Shown here piece after piece: positions 32,774 to 41,961 of a DNA stretch of 64,000 nt. Every line of letters begins with the position of its first letter. The stretch's first letter is position 1. Source of the DNA: Adonisia turfae CCMR0081 (GTDB lineage: Bacteria; Cyanobacteriota; Cyanobacteriia; Phormidesmidales; Phormidesmidaceae); NCBI RefSeq assembly GCF_011009555.1, contig NZ_QXHD01000004.1, forward strand, positions 2,191,985 to 2,255,984, written 5' to 3'. A model generated the notes under the pieces. The model did not search any database, had not been told where the DNA came from, and worked only from the letters and a program-made list of their open reading frames with translations. Both the position numbers and the translations under genes were made by a program.

Positions 32774-35251
32774 TTACATATTTGTCAGATGTTGTTGCAG
32801 GAGTTCTTCAATTTCTTCGACTTGAAATTGTTTGGCCAGCTGTAGAATGGTTTCGGCAAAGACGAGATATCGTTGATCTGTAGCCACTAACTGTTCGACT
32901 TGCGATCGCAACACCTTTAAATTAGCTTTTCGTGCGTGAGTAAACAGCATCTCTAATGTTTGCCTTGGAGGTAAGATGAGTTCAGCATTGGCAGATGCTG
33001 CTTGTAGGGGACTATCCTGCTGAGATTGGTAGATCCACTCTAATTTCAAATGAGTTAACAGGATCTCGAATAAATGAGTCTCATCTACAGGCTTAGCTAT
33101 GAAACCATCGCTGCCTTGAGCTAGGGCTTTTTGCTGGTCACTTTGGGATACTGAGGCTGACGAGACAATAACCTTGACTTGTTTGAGGTCCTCAGAATTA
33201 CGAATGCGCTTTAAAAACTCAAACCCATCCATTGTGGGCATCACTAAGTCAGTAATCACTAAATCAGGAGACCCGGAGCCAAGTATGTCCAGCCCCTCTT
33301 GACCATTTTCAGCTTCAACAATATCGAAACCTAATGGCTTTAGTAGATTCCTTAAAACAACACGATTTTCCCAATGATCGTCCACTACTAATATTTGACG
33401 ACGACGACCCTTGTAACCAATTATATGACGGATGTTGAAGGTTATTGGTCGTTCCTTACATTGCTGCGTTAAAGGAAGTTTAACCGTGAAGAAAAACTCA
33501 CTACCCTCTCCAATTTGACTGCGTACTTGGATAGTACCTTTCATCAACTGCACAATACGTTGACTAATTGCGAGACCGAGACCTGTCCCTTCCGACTGTT
33601 TGTGACGATCACCTACTTGCTCAAATGATTGGAATAGTTTAAACAGATGAGCTTTGGCAATGCCTACCCCAGTATCAATGACTTGAAATCGTAACGATGT
33701 TTGCATCTGATCAAGCATCAGCACATCTACCTTTAGGGTGACACTCCCTTGATTGGTAAATTTGATAGCATTGCCCAATAAGTTAATTAAAATTTGCCGT
33801 AGACGCTTGTCATCAACGATGACCCCAGTTGGCAATTGAGGGTTGGGCTGATAAATCAATCTCAGGTTTTTTTCGTCAGCGCGAATTTTGCATATTTCCA
33901 CAACACTTTTGAGTAGTGCTGGTAAATCTACTGCAACAGGTATTAACTCCAGTTTACGAGCTTCGATTTTAGCTAGATCTAAAATGTCATTGATCAAGGT
34001 GAGCAGGTGGGTTCCGCATTGATGGATAACACTAATTCCATTACGTTCTCGTGCAGTTAACGTTTGGCTTCTTCTCAAAATTTGAGAATAGCCAAGAATA
34101 CCATTCAGAGGCGTGCGAAGTTCATGGCTCATGTTAGCCAAAAATTCACTTTTTGCCTGATTTGCAACTTCTGCCTTTTGTTTTGCGATTTTGAGTTCTT
34201 CTTCAGACCGCTTTCGGGCAGTCACATCGGTCAGCATACAGAGTGTCCCCGTATGTTGGCCAATGTCATCGAAAATTGGAGTGCCATTGGTCAACAGCCA
34301 TAAAGTCTTTCCATCTGGCCGCATTAACTGTAGGTCATGGGGCACTCGCGACCCCCGTTGAAGAGCAGTCAAATACTCACGGACTTTAAGTTTATCTTCA
34401 CGGGAAGCAAGAAAATCCCATAAGCTAGCTTCCTTTAGCTTTATCTCATCGAGGCCTAAGATATCTGCCATTTTGCAATTGGCAAAGGTAGTTTTTCCTT
34501 GGGGGTCTAAGAGCCAAATACCTTCTTCAGCAGTTTCAATAATACGGCGATATTGCTCCTCTTGCTCTCGAATGGTGGCGAGAATTCGCTGACGTTCTTG
34601 AATGAATTGGGCTGTATTAATAATTGCAAAGCAGATAAAAATGAGAAATAAGATAGAAATGACTGTAATAAGCTGAATTGCGCCAGATCGTAGATTTACC
34701 AACTGTACATACTGATCTCGTCTCTGATGAGAGTGTTTATTGCCCAGATCATTGATTAGGTACTCAAAGTCGACAAGCTGTTCGTAAAGCTGAGTTTGTA
34801 ATGCATCATTTGTAGAATCAGTAATCCAGTGATTCAGGTTTACCTCTAATATTTGCCAGGCACGGTCAAATTCAGTGAGCTTACTAGCAAGTTCAGGAGG
34901 TAGATCGCTACTGATATGATGCTTTTGAATTACCCTCAGACGACTCTTCACAAGATCAACTTGTTGCTTAATAGCAATCACGTCAAGGTCGCCATGTCTA
35001 GCCCTAGCTAGAACGGCTAATCGTAAAACTTCCCGGTTCAATTGATTGACCCCCCGCTCAGAACGATTGAGGCCACTGGTTAGGAGTTCATCTTGGGCTT
35101 TTAAGTAATCAATCAGGTTGAGACCGCTGAAAGTAATGGCTCCAAATAATCCCACCGAGATTGTTGCCAGCATCACGATTTTGGTCTGAAAACTTTTGAA
35201 GCCTTTCCCAGGCATAAGTTTGGTTTCTACCGGAGTCAAAGGTATACGCAT
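32774..35251 (-). CDS. Hybrid sensor histidine kinase (two TM, PAS, HisKA, ATPase, receiver)
   Basis: 825 residues. Two membrane helices (about 22-45 and 195-220) flank a helical extracytoplasmic region of about 150 residues. A PAS domain (about 235-350; RRIIETAEEGIWLLDPQGKT) is followed by HisKA with FLANMSHELRTPLNG (phospho-His), an ATPase with DTGVGIA and GTGLGLAIS, and a receiver with phospho-Asp in LVITDLVMPTMDG. A short helical tail ends the protein. The upstream gene, 30 bases away, encodes a lipoprotein with a molybdopterin-binding-like fold and is the likely signal-input partner. An ATG at codon 13 is an alternative start. Confidence 0.92.
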   Translation of the reverse strand: MRIPLTPVETKLMPGKGFKSFQTKIVMLATISVGLFGAITFSGLNLIDYLKAQDELLTSGLNRSERGVNQLNREVLRLAVLARARHGDLDVIAIKQQVDLVKSRLRVIQKHHISSDLPPELASKLTEFDRAWQILEVNLNHWITDSTNDALQTQLYEQLVDFEYLINDLGNKHSHQRRDQYVQLVNLRSGAIQLITVISILFLIFICFAIINTAQFIQERQRILATIREQEEQYRRIIETAEEGIWLLDPQGKTTFANCKMADILGLDEIKLKEASLWDFLASREDKLKVREYLTALQRGSRVPHDLQLMRPDGKTLWLLTNGTPIFDDIGQHTGTLCMLTDVTARKRSEEELKIAKQKAEVANQAKSEFLANMSHELRTPLNGILGYSQILRRSQTLTARERNGISVIHQCGTHLLTLINDILDLAKIEARKLELIPVAVDLPALLKSVVEICKIRADEKNLRLIYQPNPQLPTGVIVDDKRLRQILINLLGNAIKFTNQGSVTLKVDVLMLDQMQTSLRFQVIDTGVGIAKAHLFKLFQSFEQVGDRHKQSEGTGLGLAISQRIVQLMKGTIQVRSQIGEGSEFFFTVKLPLTQQCKERPITFNIRHIIGYKGRRRQILVVDDHWENRVVLRNLLKPLGFDIVEAENGQEGLDILGSGSPDLVITDLVMPTMDGFEFLKRIRNSEDLKQVKVIVSSASVSQSDQQKALAQGSDGFIAKPVDETHLFEILLTHLKLEWIYQSQQDSPLQAASANAELILPPRQTLEMLFTHARKANLKVLRSQVEQLVATDQRYLVFAETILQLAKQFQVEEIEELLQQHLTNM

Positions 35252-35281
35252 GACAACTATCGCATAAACCTTGAAGTATCA

Positions 35282-35848
35282 CTACTCTTTCACGGTAATG
35301 TTCTTAATTTGCCATACCCAATAGGAATCTGTACCCAGCTCAAATTTGTAGTCATTGTAGGGAAAAACGAGCATGGCCGGGCCACGATAATCGGGAGTCA
35401 TGTATTCATCATCTTGTTGTAATGCAAAAATGACTGGATAGTCACGAACTAAATGGATGGGGACATCTACTTGAAAATCATTTAAGGCAAGCACACCCAG
35501 CACGCTGGCTTCAGGAGGAACTTGCCATAATTCCAGTAGATCTTTCATCAAGACCCCTTTAAATGTGTGTTCTTCTTTTTCAAATGGATCTTGAACAGTA
35601 TATTCCACCAGTCCTACTGACTCAATGGTGGGAATATCCATGATGATCTTTTGGCCATCATTCGTTGCACCAATTTTTCCTGAGACTGTTAAGATTACAT
35701 CTTCCTGGGGCTTAGGAATTGCGCTACCGGCCTTGAGAATAGGTGTTTCTAAGCGAGTGTAAACCGAGTCAAACTTAGGTTGGGTTGCACATCCAACAAC
35801 CGCAGCTAGCATTAGGGGATAAAGGATGGACTGAAGCGTAAATTTCAT
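35282..35848 (-). CDS. Lipoprotein with a sulfite-oxidase-like molybdopterin-binding fold, probably non-catalytic
   Basis: 188 residues. The signal peptide ends in lipobox LAAVVGCATQ. The mature protein follows the oxidoreductase molybdopterin-binding pattern: VILTVSGKI, HTFKGVLMKDLLELW, LNDFQVDVPIHLV, YRGPAMLVFPY and YWVWQIKNITV. The catalytic cysteine of true sulfite oxidases is missing; the only Cys is that of the lipobox. It probably binds a ligand or protein at the membrane surface and feeds the hybrid kinase encoded 30 bases downstream. Confidence 0.75.
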   Translation of the reverse strand: MKFTLQSILYPLMLAAVVGCATQPKFDSVYTRLETPILKAGSAIPKPQEDVILTVSGKIGATNDGQKIIMDIPTIESVGLVEYTVQDPFEKEEHTFKGVLMKDLLELWQVPPEASVLGVLALNDFQVDVPIHLVRDYPVIFALQQDDEYMTPDYRGPAMLVFPYNDYKFELGTDSYWVWQIKNITVKE

Positions 35849-36004
35849 GGGTTCCCTCGCATGCTGATCAAGGCTTTGCTCAAGGAGCTTTTAACTTAAC
35901 GTGCCCTCAAGCCAGAGGTTATTAACGCAGCATTATCCTAAAATTGGCTGACTTTAATGATGGCAGATATGCATGAAAGGACTTGAACTTTAAACACTAG
36001 GAAA

Positions 36005-36042
36005 CCGGAAGTTTGGCGAGGGGCAACCTTCGAAACTTCCGG
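36005..36042. repeat. Long inverted repeat after the haloperoxidase operon
   Basis: CCGGAAGTTT (36005-36014) and AAACTTCCGG (36033-36042) pair perfectly around an 18-base loop that can itself pair (CGAGG with CCTTCG). It ends the 35849-36145 gene-free stretch. On the minus strand it could terminate the haloperoxidase transcript, though the U-tract is short. A second hairpin (AAGAGAG/CTCTCTT, 36079-36100) is closer to the stop. Confidence 0.5.
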
Positions 36043-36145
36043 CATAGGGGTTTTATCTGTGCTGTCCTTAGGGGTTTGAAGAGAGCTGTTTATCTCTCTT
36101 GTTCTTGATTCCAAACTGCCTATAGCATTTAATTCAGTCAGACTG

Positions 36146-36496
36146 TCATAGGAGTCGATTTAGCAAAAGCAGGCCACTGAGAACAGTAGCTAATGCTAAT
36201 AGCCACTGCCAGGGTTGATTCAAGGTTTCTAGGAGTCTGGCAAAACTCTTATAAAACTGAACGATGTCTGCGAACAAACTAGTTTTATGGGGGGGAGTGA
36301 TGGGAGGATCTACATCCTTAGGAGGAAGCGTGGGAAGGTCTATCTCCTTGCAGGGTAGCTCTTGTGGAGAGCCATAGGGATGCAGGGGGCGACGTACGGA
36401 TGCGACAGGAGCAAACTCTCCACGATACTGTTTCGTAGCCGCCCGCCCCCGCAAGGGGGGCTTTACCTTCGATGCATGACGGGGTAAACGGGTCAT
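36146..36496 (-). CDS. Small proline-rich protein with C-terminal membrane anchor
   Basis: 116 residues. The first 45 residues are basic (many Arg and Lys). A proline-rich stretch follows (about 58-76, LPTLPPKDVDPPITPP), then a single hydrophobic C-terminal helix (about 95-116, WQWLLALATVLSGLLLLN). Its ATG overlaps the haloperoxidase stop (ATGA), so it should be made together with that enzyme. I recognise no family. It may tether or recruit the enzyme to a membrane. Confidence 0.65.
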   Translation of the reverse strand: MTRLPRHASKVKPPLRGRAATKQYRGEFAPVASVRRPLHPYGSPQELPCKEIDLPTLPPKDVDPPITPPHKTSLFADIVQFYKSFARLLETLNQPWQWLLALATVLSGLLLLNRLL

Positions 36497-38358
36497 CGGC
36501 GGCCAATCCTGACAACATCACCATCAAATGTGGGCACAGAGAGCACAAACGGATCGGTAGAGTAGGTTAAGGCCTGTTCTTCAAGGATACCGAGGGCGAT
36601 CTCTTCACCCATACGTAAACTATCGTAGTAGTCACTAAAGTAGTGGACTCCAGCCATATCACGACCAATAGAGATATTCGCTGCAAGCTTGTTTAGTTCA
36701 CCCTCTAGGGTGAGAAACTCACTGCAAGTAGACTCCACAAGACACCCTGTAGGTGCACCTTCGCCCGTAGAAGGATGGGAGAGGTCAGGTGCACGGAAAA
36801 CAACAGGTTTGTCACCGTGTTCTTCACGCTTGAAAGCGATCGCACCGCCCTTAGTTTTAGCCAAAACAGCACTGGTATCAAAGAAGGCTTTAAGAATGGT
36901 GACACAGGCCCCTGCAACAGTGGCATGACCTGCGCCATAGGCAGGGTGCATAGGTGAGCCTTCTGGAAACGCCATGGGTAAGAAATGGGTGCCACAACCA
37001 GGGCCATTTGCGATCGCGGTTAGAGTACGTCCCAAAGCATCTCTTAGGACACCAATGTCTGATGCTAATGCTGTAGGAACTTTGGCACCACAGCGTAGTA
37101 GCTCAAGTTTGCCAGCCAACGCCTCGGGACGCAGACGAATATGACTGTTGAACTTCTGGAAACGAACTGCTTTTAGACCTCGGGTCGCCATTTCTGTTAC
37201 AAGATTGAGAATGTGGGGGCCACCATAAAGCGCGAACCCCCCTGCATTACGAGACGTTTTCGTGTGGCCAACAAAAGTCGCCCCCCCTGAGAGTTGATCA
37301 AATCCCGGATCAAAGGGGGTGCCCATGCCTAGCAGGATGATGCAAGCATTTAAGTAGGCTTCGTATAACGCATCATAATGGACATAAGTGGCCAAGTCAC
37401 GAAGTGTAGAAATAAATCGACGGGGAGGGCGAGCTGGCGCTGAAACAGGTTGACCTTTTTTGGCACCGTAGGTTTCCCTAGGAGGCTTGATACCACGCTG
37501 TACCTTCACATACTCAGGCATGGTAATCATGTAGTTTTTGCACGGTTCAGCAATAGGAACCTTCTGGTCGATTTGCAGGACACCATAGGTAATTTTGCCT
37601 TCGGCGACGCGTCCCCCACCATTACCATCCTCATCTTGATTGACATCTGTATTACCAATCAGCAAAAACTGAGAGAGATATGGACCGACTTCAACACCGG
37701 GAGAAGAACCACGAAAGACTGTTTGAGGGTCGAATTCTTGATCACTATTGACCTTACGAGGGCGACCGGTTTGATTACTTACGTAGCTTAGAGTGTTGAG
37801 ACGCGAGATCGCACTATCAATCTCTCCTGTGGATTTGCCATTTTCAAAGGCATTAAATGGCTGATCACGGAGAATAGCTAGCTCATAAACTTCAGCCATT
37901 TCCAAGGCAAGCTCTAGATTAACATTGCCATGCTCATCCAACAGTGGTGGTGCAGGCGGCATGGTGACTGCCTGGGCATCAGGACCTTGTAGCCCATAAA
38001 CGACACCAGCGGTAGGTGCTTCCCACTGTCTTAACTTGCCAGTAATCTCTACATCTGTCTCAGGGACAACCTCACCTGCATAGTTCACTTGGAACTTGGC
38101 ACCGTGACGGACGCGATCTGTAAAAGGATCAATAAAGCCATCGTCAATGGCCCGGCGAAACTCCACGAAATCTTGAGGATCTTGCAGTAAGCCTGTGTCA
38201 GGATTGTGGGGTAGTCCTTTGGTAAAGGACATAAAATACTGGGCTCCAGCGTAGCGCTGTTCATCCCCATTAGCTTTATGGGTGGGGTACTCGCGACTTC
38301 TAGCTAGTTCGGCTGCTTCCAGACGAACAGCATAGGACTCTTGGCGACGATCAGACAT
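36493..38358 (-). CDS. Vanadium-dependent haloperoxidase
   Basis: 621 residues, similar to the algal bromoperoxidase type. The vanadate-binding set is visible: K402 and R410 in KFNSHIRLRP, H471 and H478 in HPAYGAGHAT, R566 and H572 in GRDMAGVHYFSD. The usual Ser of the PSGH motif is Ala476. There is no signal peptide. The enzyme oxidises bromide or iodide with hydrogen peroxide. It lies downstream of pyrE on the same strand (180 bases between) and is coupled to a small membrane-anchored protein. Confidence 0.93.
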   Translation of the reverse strand: MSDRRQESYAVRLEAAELARSREYPTHKANGDEQRYAGAQYFMSFTKGLPHNPDTGLLQDPQDFVEFRRAIDDGFIDPFTDRVRHGAKFQVNYAGEVVPETDVEITGKLRQWEAPTAGVVYGLQGPDAQAVTMPPAPPLLDEHGNVNLELALEMAEVYELAILRDQPFNAFENGKSTGEIDSAISRLNTLSYVSNQTGRPRKVNSDQEFDPQTVFRGSSPGVEVGPYLSQFLLIGNTDVNQDEDGNGGGRVAEGKITYGVLQIDQKVPIAEPCKNYMITMPEYVKVQRGIKPPRETYGAKKGQPVSAPARPPRRFISTLRDLATYVHYDALYEAYLNACIILLGMGTPFDPGFDQLSGGATFVGHTKTSRNAGGFALYGGPHILNLVTEMATRGLKAVRFQKFNSHIRLRPEALAGKLELLRCGAKVPTALASDIGVLRDALGRTLTAIANGPGCGTHFLPMAFPEGSPMHPAYGAGHATVAGACVTILKAFFDTSAVLAKTKGGAIAFKREEHGDKPVVFRAPDLSHPSTGEGAPTGCLVESTCSEFLTLEGELNKLAANISIGRDMAGVHYFSDYYDSLRMGEEIALGILEEQALTYSTDPFVLSVPTFDGDVVRIGRR

Positions 38359-38536
38359 AAGAATCTTCCTACACGAAACGTTAGATCCTACGGATGCTCA
38401 TGGCACCGAAAATCTAAAAACGATGTATCTGATTCAAATCTAAAAGCCGTGAAAGCAATCGCCAGTACCCTTAGGGGTAATTTCAAATACCCTTGAAATT
38501 TATTACTTTGTTCCGGAATTTGCTAAACAACCGATG

Positions 38537-39139
38537 CTAAGCAGATTGAAGGTTTAGGGCTTTCCAGCGTGCTTGGATTTCGCTGATTGTGAAAACTGCT
38601 TTAAAGTCAATATTTTCCTGAGCATAGTGCTCAGCTCCCCCTTGCTGTCGATCGACCAAGGAAATTACCTGTTTGACGGTGTAACCAGCTGCTCTCAGAC
38701 GGACGATAGCCTTCATAGCGGACTGTCCGGTGGTAACAACATCTTCCAAAATGACAACATTGCTATTCTCAGGGAGGACGGGACCTTCAATGTAGGCTTG
38801 GGTGCCATGGCCTTTGGCTTCTTTGCGCACAATGAGAGGAGTTATAGAACGTCCTGTATAGGCTGCAACAACGCTGACTGCGGTAACAATTGGATCAGCA
38901 CCCAAGGTAAGACCGCCAACACCAACAACGTTGTCATCTAAATAATCAAGCATGACTTGCCCCACCATCTGCACACCTTGAGGGTGCAAGGTAACCAATT
39001 TCCCATTGATGTAATAGGTACTCTGTTGCCCTGAGGACAGGATGAAATCGCCCTCTTTGTAAGCATCTGTGCAGATCAAATCAAGCAACTGCTGTTTAAC
39101 GGTGGTGAGATCAGTGGAGACGGTGGACGAAGGAGCCAT
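38537..39139 (-). CDS. pyrE: Orotate phosphoribosyltransferase
   Basis: About 200 residues from ATG 39139 (a GTG five codons upstream is possible). It has GDFILSSGQQSTYYINGKLVTL and the PRPP loop VVILEDVVTTGQSA, with catalytic Lys in VRKEAKGHG. It makes orotidine 5'-phosphate in pyrimidine synthesis. Confidence 0.95.
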   Translation of the reverse strand: MAPSSTVSTDLTTVKQQLLDLICTDAYKEGDFILSSGQQSTYYINGKLVTLHPQGVQMVGQVMLDYLDDNVVGVGGLTLGADPIVTAVSVVAAYTGRSITPLIVRKEAKGHGTQAYIEGPVLPENSNVVILEDVVTTGQSAMKAIVRLRAAGYTVKQVISLVDRQQGGAEHYAQENIDFKAVFTISEIQARWKALNLQSA

Positions 39140-39381
39140 GGTGTTAGAGATCACTGGATGGGATGGGTACTTTTGAAAAAGCGTTGACTAATGTTGTGCA
39201 TTATGTGTCTATGAAGCATTGCAAAAGTGATTAAAACGGATAAGATAGAGGCCAACTTTTGTTGATAACTCTGCTTTAGCTTTTGGTGGCTTCATTATTG
39301 ACTGCTGAATAATGCTTAGCTAGTTTATCGATTTTTATGAACCGGGGTACTATATGCCCCAAATTGTGAGGTGGACCCATC

Positions 39382-39813
39382 ATGAAACTTAAGGGATTAG
39401 TACTCAGTACTGCGGTTGCGATCGCAGCCTTGTCAGCCATGGCCAGCCGCGCCAACGCACAGAACGCAACGTTTACCGAGCCAACTGTGCTTGAAACAAT
39501 GGATGACATTAACACTCGTCACAGCGGTAGCTATAGACGCGATCGCAGCATTGGTCGTCAGGCGGCTCATATTTTTGGCTTTGGGATTCCAGGACGGGCA
39601 GCTTTCCCTGAATTGGAGTTAGATCGCAACAGTGCTGGGCTTAATGAAGCCTATAACGAACTCATGTTTCTTCAAACCCGCAATACCCCAGCGATTCGAG
39701 TACCTGATCTGGCTAATCCTTACAACACCTCACTTCAGATGCTGCCTGGTTCCCAAGCAGGCAGCCGAGTAGTCGGCACTGAGCTAAACTTTGAGCCGTT
39801 GCCAAGACGTTAA
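39382..39813 (+). CDS. Secreted or lumenal protein of unknown function
   Basis: 143 residues. A clear signal peptide (KLKGLVLSTAVAIAALSAMA, cleavage near SRANA-Q) is followed by a hydrophilic protein with Arg-rich patches and no cysteine. I do not recognise the family. A strong terminator follows two bases after the stop, supporting a single-gene transcript. Confidence 0.65.
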   Translation: MKLKGLVLSTAVAIAALSAMASRANAQNATFTEPTVLETMDDINTRHSGSYRRDRSIGRQAAHIFGFGIPGRAAFPELELDRNSAGLNEAYNELMFLQTRNTPAIRVPDLANPYNTSLQMLPGSQAGSRVVGTELNFEPLPRR

Positions 39814-39815
39814 TA

Positions 39816-39851
39816 AAAAGCCCCGGTGTCTTTAAAGGCATCGGGGCTTTT
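39816..39851. terminator. Bidirectional rho-independent terminator
   Basis: AAAAGCCCCG (39816-39825) pairs with CGGGGCTTTT (39842-39851), a GC-rich stem with A and T flanks suitable on both strands. It ends the secreted-protein gene (plus) and the tRNA gene (minus). Confidence 0.85.
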
Positions 39852-39855
39852 ACAA

Positions 39856-39928
39856 TCCAGGGTGCAGGAATCGAACCTGCCTAAGGCGAATTATGAGTTC
39901 GCTGCCTAATCCGCTCGGCCAACCCTGG
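39856..39928 (-). tRNA. tRNA with anticodon CAT (elongator Met or Ile2)
   Basis: On the minus strand a 73-base cloverleaf folds: acceptor CCAGGGT/ACCCTGG, D-arm with GCC/GGC, anticodon stem GCGAA/TTCGC with loop CTCATAA, and T-arm GCAGG TTCGATT CCTGC. CCA is not encoded. The anticodon stem lacks the three G-C pairs of initiator tRNA. Whether it is elongator tRNA-Met or the lysidine-modified tRNA-Ile2 cannot be settled by eye; the CTCATAA loop leans to Ile2. Confidence 0.9.
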
Positions 39929-40104
39929 CTATAGAAAGTATATCTATTAGGCCTGTTATATCATAGTCAACTCCTGAAAATAGATGAGTAACAGTTTTTG
40001 ATATATTTAAATTTAAGCGGCCCTTTCTAAGGGTACGCTAATCCATATTGCTATTTTGGCTAAGTTTTAATTTAACAGTGCCTGGCAGAATATCCCCTGA
40101 CCTT

Positions 40105-40365
40105 ATGAGAGTTAATCCAGCAATCGCGTTTACCTTGATATTGCTTGCCGCTATGTTTGGTTCAGGCATTGTTAGCGCATCTTGGGGATATTCCTTGGGG
40201 CGGCAAGCCCTGACCGGTATTCGCCAACCAGAAACTCGTCCTGCCAGCGCTTCAACGGGTAGCCGAGATACCACCCAAACGAGTGACTTTGTCTTGCTGA
40301 AGGAGGAGGATATCCTCAAAAACATCAAGGCTCGTATTGAAGGTGGCTTGGATACTGCTGAGTAG
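40105..40365 (+). CDS. Small single-pass membrane protein
   Basis: 86 residues from the ATG at 40105 (an upstream TTG at 40048 is less likely). An N-terminal membrane helix (about 5-27, AIAFTLILLAAMFGSGIVSAS) precedes a polar tail ending in a short helix. It lies 48 bases before the CBS-domain transporter gene on the same strand and may be co-expressed. I do not recognise a family. Confidence 0.6.
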   Translation: MRVNPAIAFTLILLAAMFGSGIVSASWGYSLGRQALTGIRQPETRPASASTGSRDTTQTSDFVLLKEEDILKNIKARIEGGLDTAE

Positions 40366-40413
40366 TCGAAAAATGGGACAAATAGATGAACCACCCCCCC
40401 CAAGGGGCTGTCA

Positions 40414-41805
40414 ATGGTTGTGCAGGGTTTCATGATTGACGGCGGTGGGTTACCCATTGGCGCTACAGGTATCATGGCCCGTCTGCTGGCAATCGTGGCG
40501 CTGATTATTCTGAATGCTTTTTTCGTGGCAGCAGAATTTTCTATTGTTTCGGTGCGGCGCTCTCGGATTAATCAGCTGGCCTCAGTTGGTGATGTCCAGG
40601 CACAAACCGTTCAAAGTCTTCAGCAGAGCATTGACCGCCTGCTGCCTACGACCCAAATTGGTATTACCTTGGCTAGCCTAGCCCTAGGCTGGATTGGGGA
40701 AGACACCCTAGCGGTCTTGCTGCATCACTGGTTACGGCAGCTGCCTATTCCTGTCTCGTTTTTTTCCCATGGGCTAGCACTGATGTTAGCGTTTTGGAGT
40801 CTGGCCTATTTACAGATTGTTCTGGGGGAATTGATTCCCAAATCATTGGCCTTGAGCTATTCGGAACAAGCAGCGCGGCTGTTAGGGCCTGTCAGCCTTA
40901 CCGTGGCTCGATTGTTTTCACCCGTTGTATGGCTTCTCAATTTTTCCACCCAAGGCTTACTTAAACTGGTGGGATTACAGGAGCGACGTCAGTCGGATAC
41001 TCAGCTCACGTCAGATGAGCTGCAAATGATTATCAGGACGCCAACAGCGGTGCTTGACCTGGATCAAGAAGAACGGGATATTCTCAATAATGTCTTTGAG
41101 TCCAGGGATTTTACAGTGGAAGACATCATGGTGCCGCGAACCCAAGTTGTGGCCCTAGACGATACAGCGACCTGGCAGGATTTACTGAATATCGTGGTAG
41201 AGACAGGATATTCTCAGTTTCCTTTGGTCGGCGAGTCTTTGGATAGTATCAGCGGCATTCTTGATTTTAAGGCGATGGCTGAGCCTCTGGCGAAAGGGCA
41301 GCTGACCTATGCAACCGAGATCCGTCCGTGGATGAAAGCTGCACGGGTGGTGCCAACAGATTTACCACTGAGCGACTTACTCAGCCGGATGCAGCGATTA
41401 AATCATTCAATGATGATTGTGGTGGATAACTATGGTGGCACGGCTGGATTGGTGACTTGGGCAGATGTAACGGCTGAGCTGATTGGTGACGAAGAGGTGA
41501 TGCTAGCGGGAGACATTACCTATGTAGATGACCACTCAGCTTTAGTGCCTGCTCAAATGGAAATTGATGCGGTCAATAAGCAGTTTACGTTGGCACTGCC
41601 CACCACCGATGATTATCAAACTCTGGCAGGGTTTGTCATCCATTCATTGCAGAAAATCCCTGAAGCAGGGGAGCAGTTGAACTATGGTGATGACCTTGTT
41701 TTCACGGTGAAAACGGTTAAAGGTCCGAAGTTAGAGCAGATTCAGATCACACGTCATAATGTGCCACTACGCCGTCGTATCCCTCGCAGACAGACAGGAA
41801 ATTGA
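40414..41805 (+). CDS. HlyC/CorC family (CNNM-type) transporter with CBS domains
   Basis: 463 residues. The start ATG at 40414 has AAGGGG six bases upstream. The DUF21 membrane domain (about 20-200; FVAAEFSIVSVRRSRI) has about four helices. A CBS pair follows (about 215-345; VEDIMVPRTQVVALD), then the CorC_HlyC C-terminal domain (about 365-445). The family is linked to magnesium or cobalt efflux. Confidence 0.92.
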   Translation: MVVQGFMIDGGGLPIGATGIMARLLAIVALIILNAFFVAAEFSIVSVRRSRINQLASVGDVQAQTVQSLQQSIDRLLPTTQIGITLASLALGWIGEDTLAVLLHHWLRQLPIPVSFFSHGLALMLAFWSLAYLQIVLGELIPKSLALSYSEQAARLLGPVSLTVARLFSPVVWLLNFSTQGLLKLVGLQERRQSDTQLTSDELQMIIRTPTAVLDLDQEERDILNNVFESRDFTVEDIMVPRTQVVALDDTATWQDLLNIVVETGYSQFPLVGESLDSISGILDFKAMAEPLAKGQLTYATEIRPWMKAARVVPTDLPLSDLLSRMQRLNHSMMIVVDNYGGTAGLVTWADVTAELIGDEEVMLAGDITYVDDHSALVPAQMEIDAVNKQFTLALPTTDDYQTLAGFVIHSLQKIPEAGEQLNYGDDLVFTVKTVKGPKLEQIQITRHNVPLRRRIPRRQTGN

Positions 41806-41961
41806 CACAGCGGGATGGCAGATTGCTATTCCTATGGCCAAAATTCTGACAATAGAAGGACTGGTTTGACGTTATAAGTGGAGCATGCAACCAAAGAACT
41901 AAGGATTGCTGTGGTAATATCTGGTTGACTTTGAGGAAAGTAAAGTCATTCTGGGAGCAAA

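Noticed and set aside
36318..36548. Minus-strand frame across the haloperoxidase stop
   Set aside because: The ATGA-coupled 116-residue frame with a membrane helix explains this stretch better.
38461..38505. AT-rich inverted repeat (TTTCAA/TTGAAA) upstream of the haloperoxidase as a pyrE terminator
   Set aside because: The stem is short and AT-rich and no U-tract follows on the minus strand.
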